22,844 bases of DNA. It comes from SCTD01 sp046593875 (lineage in GTDB: Bacteria > Actinomycetota > Actinomycetes > Mycobacteriales > SCTD01). Where the stretch lies: the NCBI GenBank assembly GCA_046593875.1, contig JBKJQQ010000267.1, positions 1 to 22,844 of the forward strand. The letters run 5' to 3'. This document shows, one piece after another, positions 20,363-22,844 of the stretch (the stretch's first letter is position 1; the number at the start of each line of letters is the position of its first letter). The notes below the pieces were generated by a model that had not been told where the DNA came from, did not search any database, and saw only the letters and a program-made list of their open reading frames with translations. Both the position numbers and the translations under genes were made by a program.

Positions 20363-20716
20363 GTGGACCTGTCCCTGTCGACCCGCACGGAGTCCGGTGC
20401 AGCAGGTGACCGCACCGTGGTCGTGGTGGGCGGCGAGATCGACGTCTACACCGCCCCCAAGCTGCGCGAGCAGCTGATCGACCTGGTCAGCAGCGGGCAG
20501 TACCACCTGGTCGTCGACATGGAGGGCGTCGAGTTCCTCGACTCCACCGGCCTCGGCGTGCTCGTGGGCGGCCTCAAGCGCGTCCGGGCCCACGAGGGCT
20601 CGCTGCGCCTGGTCTGCACCCAGGAGCGGATCCTCAAGATCTTCCGGATCACCGGCCTGACCAAGGTCTTCCCGATCCACACCAGCGTCGAGGAAGCCGT
20701 CGCCGCGACCGACTAG
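20363..20716 (+). CDS. bldG: BldG-type anti-sigma factor antagonist (STAS domain)
   Basis: The 117-residue protein is near identical in pattern to Streptomyces BldG, which is needed for development and antibiotic production. It is a single STAS domain: VVVVGGEIDVYTAPKLREQL (19-38), the phosphorylation motif FLDSTGLGVLVGGLKRV (58-74, phospho-acceptor S61), and the well conserved LRLVCTQERILKIFRITGLTKVFPIH. When unphosphorylated such proteins bind anti-sigma factors and free the sigma factor. The GTG start is fixed by GGAGGAG 6 nt upstream and by the shared N-terminus DLSLSTRT. The anti-sigma-like gene follows 13 bp downstream, the same order as in Streptomyces. Confidence 0.95.
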   Translation: MDLSLSTRTESGAAGDRTVVVVGGEIDVYTAPKLREQLIDLVSSGQYHLVVDMEGVEFLDSTGLGVLVGGLKRVRAHEGSLRLVCTQERILKIFRITGLTKVFPIHTSVEEAVAATD

Positions 20717-20729
20717 GTCGCCGACCCCG

Positions 20730-21191
20730 ATGGCCCTCGTCGAACTGCTCCTGAGCCCCCTGCCCGCGCACGTCCGGACCGCCCGGCTCGTCGTGGTCGC
20801 CGCGGCGCGCCGCGCCGGCCTCGAGGACGAGTTCGTCGACGAGCTCCGGCTCGCCCTGGGCGAGGCCTGCTCGCGGGCGGTCGGGCTGCACGTCCGGCAC
20901 GCTCCTGAGCAGCCTGTCCGGGTCACGGTCGACGACCGTCCGGGCAGCTTGGTCGTCACGGTCACCGACGCCGGCCCGGCCGCCGGCCCCGCGTCCAACG
21001 ACGTCGTCCAGGACCTGTTCGAGGACGGCGCCTCCGAGGACCTGGTGGACCCGGACGTCGCGCTGGCCGTCCTGACCGGCCTGCTGGACGCCGTCGAGAT
21101 CACCCCGGCCGAGATCGGGACGACGATCACGATGCACTGGCCGCTGCCCGCCGGGTCCGCGCCGGGCGCGACCGCTGCCAGTACCACCTGA
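20730..21191 (+). CDS. Anti-sigma-factor-like ATPase-fold protein (RsbW-type, degenerate)
   Basis: This 153-residue protein matches the position and rough pattern of the anti-sigma partner encoded beside bldG. The N-terminal half, VRTARLVVVAAARRAGLEDEFVDELRLALGEACSRAV (about 15-51), corresponds to the RsbW helix and N-box region. The N-box asparagine expected near the end of ALGEACSRAV is absent, replaced by Ser/Arg. A DAGPAAG segment (about 84-90) resembles the DxGxG box, and a GLLDAVEI stretch lies near the end. The fold is likely kept, while nucleotide binding or kinase activity is in doubt. The ATG at 20730 lacks a clear ribosome binding site and may be read by coupling to bldG, 13 bp upstream. 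The C-terminus is low-complexity Ala/Gly/Thr. Confidence 0.8.
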   Translation: MALVELLLSPLPAHVRTARLVVVAAARRAGLEDEFVDELRLALGEACSRAVGLHVRHAPEQPVRVTVDDRPGSLVVTVTDAGPAAGPASNDVVQDLFEDGASEDLVDPDVALAVLTGLLDAVEITPAEIGTTITMHWPLPAGSAPGATAASTT

Positions 21192-21213
21192 CTGCCGGCT
21201 GACCGCTGTGGCG

Positions 21214-21243
21214 TGACCGACGCCACCTGATCGTCGGTATGCT
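21214..21243 (+). promoter_or_regulatory. Promoter of the pyrophosphatase gene
   Basis: TGACCG (21214-21219) and TATGCT (21238-21243) are separated by 18 bp, a good match to an actinobacterial housekeeping promoter. Transcription from about 21250 leaves a leader of roughly 150 nt before the TTG start. Confidence 0.55.
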
Positions 21244-21305
21244 CCCGCCGCCCGGTCCGCCGGGTCCGCCGTGCCCGGGTCCGTCCTGGTACGCGCGGGT
21301 CCCTC

Positions 21306-21336
21306 CGGCCTCCCTCGCCGTCCCGGCGGGAGGCCG
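21306..21336 (+). other. Stable hairpin in the pyrophosphatase leader
   Basis: CGGCCTCCC (21306-21314) pairs with GGGAGGCCG (21328-21336), and inside it GCCG pairs with CGGC around a 3-nt loop, giving about 13 bp with a 2-nt bulge. It lies 66 nt upstream of the start codon. It might be an attenuator or a stabilising leader structure; no known riboswitch is recognised. Confidence 0.55.
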
Positions 21337-21402
21337 TCCGATCGTGCGGGCTCCGGCCTGCGCGGGGGAACAGGCCGCACCGCACCAGGAGGATCGTCCG
21401 CC

Positions 21403-22844
21403 TTGATCAGCTCAGCATCCCTCGCCGTCTCCGGGGAGGACCTGGCTTCTGTCGCCGACAGCGACAAGCCGATCCTGTACCTCATCCTGCTGACCTCGCT
21501 CGTCGCGCTGGGCTTCGCGGCCCTGTTCGCCAAGGAGGTCCTGGCCGCAGGCCAGGGCACGCCGAAGATGATCGAGATCAGCAAGGCCGTCCAGGAGGGC
21601 GCTGCGGCCTACCTGAACCGGCAGTTCAAGACCCTCGCCGTCTTCGCCGGCCTGGTCTTCCTCCTGCTGTTCCTGCTCCCCGCCGACGAGACCTCGGTAC
21701 GCGTCGGTCGCCCCCTCTTCTTCCTGGTCGGCGCCGGCTTCTCCGCGCTGGTCGGCTTCATCGGCATGACGCTGGCGACCCGCACCAACCTGCGCGTGGC
21801 CAACGCCGCCAACGAGTCCGGCACCAAGAAGGCGCTGCGGCTGGCCTTCCGCGCCGGCGGCGTCGTCGGCATGTTCACCGTCGGGCTCGGCCTGCTCGGC
21901 GCGACCATCGTGCTGATCATCTACAACGAGGACGCCCCCCGCGTGCTGGAGGGCTTCGCCTTCGGCGGCGCGCTGCTGGCGATGTTCATGCGCGTCGGCG
22001 GCGGCATCTTCACCAAGGCCGCGGACGTCGGCGCCGACCTGGTCGGCAAGGTCGAGCAGGGCATCCCCGAGGACGACCCCCGCAACGCCGCCACCATCGC
22101 GGACAACGTCGGTGACAACGTCGGTGACTGCGCCGGCATGGCCGCCGACCTGTTCGAGTCGTACGCCGTCACGCTCGTGGCCGCCCTCATCCTCGGCCAG
22201 GTCGCCTTCGGCGAGCAGGGCCTGGTCTTCCCGCTCATCGTCCCGGCGATCGGCGTGCTCACCGCCCTGGTCGGCATCTACGGCACCTCACCTCGCGACG
22301 GCGACCGCAACGGCATGAACGCCATCAACCGCGGCTTCTTCCTGTCCGCTGTCGTCTCCGCGGTGCTGGTGGGCCTGGCGGCCTTCGCCTACCTCCCGGA
22401 CAGCTACGCGGACCTCGCCGGCGGCGACGAGGGCGTGCTCGGCCTCGACGGCGACCCCCGCACCTTCGCGCTCGGCGCGGTCATCATCGGCATCGTGCTG
22501 GCCGCGGCCATCCAGGTCCTCACCGGCTACTTCACCGAGACGGCACGCAAGCCCGTCAAGGAGTTCGGCAAGTCGTCCCTCACGGGCGCGGCCACCGTCA
22601 TCCTCGCCGGCATCAGCGTCGGTCTCGAGTCCGCGGTCTACTCCGCGATGCTGATCGGTGGCGCTGTCTACACCGCGTTCCTGCTCGGCGGCGGCTCCAC
22701 GGTCCTCGCGCTGTTCGCGGTGGCCCTGGCCGGCACGGGTCTGCTCACCACGGTCGGCGTGATCGTCGCCATGGACACGTTCGGCCCGATCTCGGACAAC
22801 GCGCAGGGCATCGCCGAGATGTCTGGTGACATCGACGCCGCCGG
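21403..22844 (+). CDS. hppA: Membrane-bound proton-translocating pyrophosphatase, N-terminal part (cut by window edge)
   Basis: The 480 residues present are the first part of a membrane-bound pyrophosphatase, which couples pyrophosphate hydrolysis to ion pumping; full-length proteins have roughly 700-800 residues. The pyrophosphate-binding segment GGGIFTKAADVGADLVGKVE (199-218) and the following IPEDDPRNAATIADNVGDNVGDCAGMAADLFESY (221-254) are intact, and GPISDNAQGIAEMSGD appears near the window end. Whether the pump needs potassium depends on residues in the missing part. The start is TTG at 21403 with AGGAGG 10 nt upstream; a rare start codon for an abundant pump. The gene has its own promoter and a structured leader. 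The same gene stands next to bldG in Streptomyces. It probably drains pyrophosphate, including that released by acetyl-CoA synthetase. Confidence 0.95.
   Translation, partial: MISSASLAVSGEDLASVADSDKPILYLILLTSLVALGFAALFAKEVLAAGQGTPKMIEISKAVQEGAAAYLNRQFKTLAVFAGLVFLLLFLLPADETSVRVGRPLFFLVGAGFSALVGFIGMTLATRTNLRVANAANESGTKKALRLAFRAGGVVGMFTVGLGLLGATIVLIIYNEDAPRVLEGFAFGGALLAMFMRVGGGIFTKAADVGADLVGKVEQGIPEDDPRNAATIADNVGDNVGDCAGMAADLFESYAVTLVAALILGQVAFGEQGLVFPLIVPAIGVLTALVGIYGTSPRDGDRNGMNAINRGFFLSAVVSAVLVGLAAFAYLPDSYADLAGGDEGVLGLDGDPRTFALGAVIIGIVLAAAIQVLTGYFTETARKPVKEFGKSSLTGAATVILAGISVGLESAVYSAMLIGGAVYTAFLLGGGSTVLALFAVALAGTGLLTTVGVIVAMDTFGPISDNAQGIAEMSGDIDAA

Noticed and set aside
1..22844. Mobile elements, prophage, tRNA, rRNA or defence islands
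   Set aside because: No transposase, integrase, terminal inverted repeats, tRNA cloverleaf or CRISPR pattern was seen; gene order matches the conserved actinobacterial core.

Overview
The window comes from the chromosome of a high-GC actinobacterium. Coding DNA is very GC-rich with strong third-position GC bias. Several starts are GTG or TTG, and at least four genes look leaderless, with a TANNNT -10 box 6-8 nt before the start codon. Gene content matches a block known from Streptomyces and Mycobacterium: acs, a HAD phosphatase, 6C RNA, an actinobacterial Tad cluster, a DECH-box helicase, bldG with an anti-sigma gene, and a membrane pyrophosphatase. Non-Streptomyces, non-mycobacterial lineages such as Geodermatophilaceae or Frankia relatives are plausible, but the genus cannot be fixed from this sequence. 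No mobile element, prophage, tRNA, rRNA or CRISPR array was found.

Region 1 (1-7840) is an acetate/monocarboxylate module, almost all on the minus strand. It holds the N-terminal half of acetyl-CoA synthetase, a DUF485 + ActP-type symporter pair, and a second small-membrane-protein + sodium/solute symporter pair. The second pair lies directly downstream of a LytS-like kinase and a LytTR response regulator. A tandem 12-bp direct repeat with exactly 20-bp period occurs upstream of acs and again upstream of the DUF485-actP pair. LytTR proteins bind tandem direct repeats about two helical turns apart, so I propose the local two-component system controls both. A divergent 160-aa gene of unknown function shares the acs-side repeat.

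Region 2 (7902-10090) holds a Fic-fold protein with a degenerate active site, a hairpin terminator, a 393-bp gap between convergent genes, a HAD-family phosphatase and a 6C RNA. The gap contains a perfect Crp-type palindrome, a candidate small-RNA promoter and four copies of a 23-bp tandem repeat.

Region 3 (10226-17417) is the Tad/Flp-like pilus cluster: ssd (CpaE/TadZ-like), tadA, tadB, tadC, a DUF4244 Flp-type prepilin, a TadE-like and a TadE/G-like pseudopilin. It is followed by a sortase gene translationally coupled to a secreted Fn3-like, Gly/Ser-rich protein. Most genes overlap by 4 bp. The prepilin is set apart by hairpins on both sides. No prepilin peptidase is present in the window.

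Region 4 (17449-22844) contains a small membrane/coiled-coil protein and a DUF1998-type DECH helicase on the minus strand. Divergently follow bldG, a degenerate anti-sigma-type ATPase-fold protein, and the first two thirds or so of a proton-pumping pyrophosphatase with a structured leader and a TTG start.
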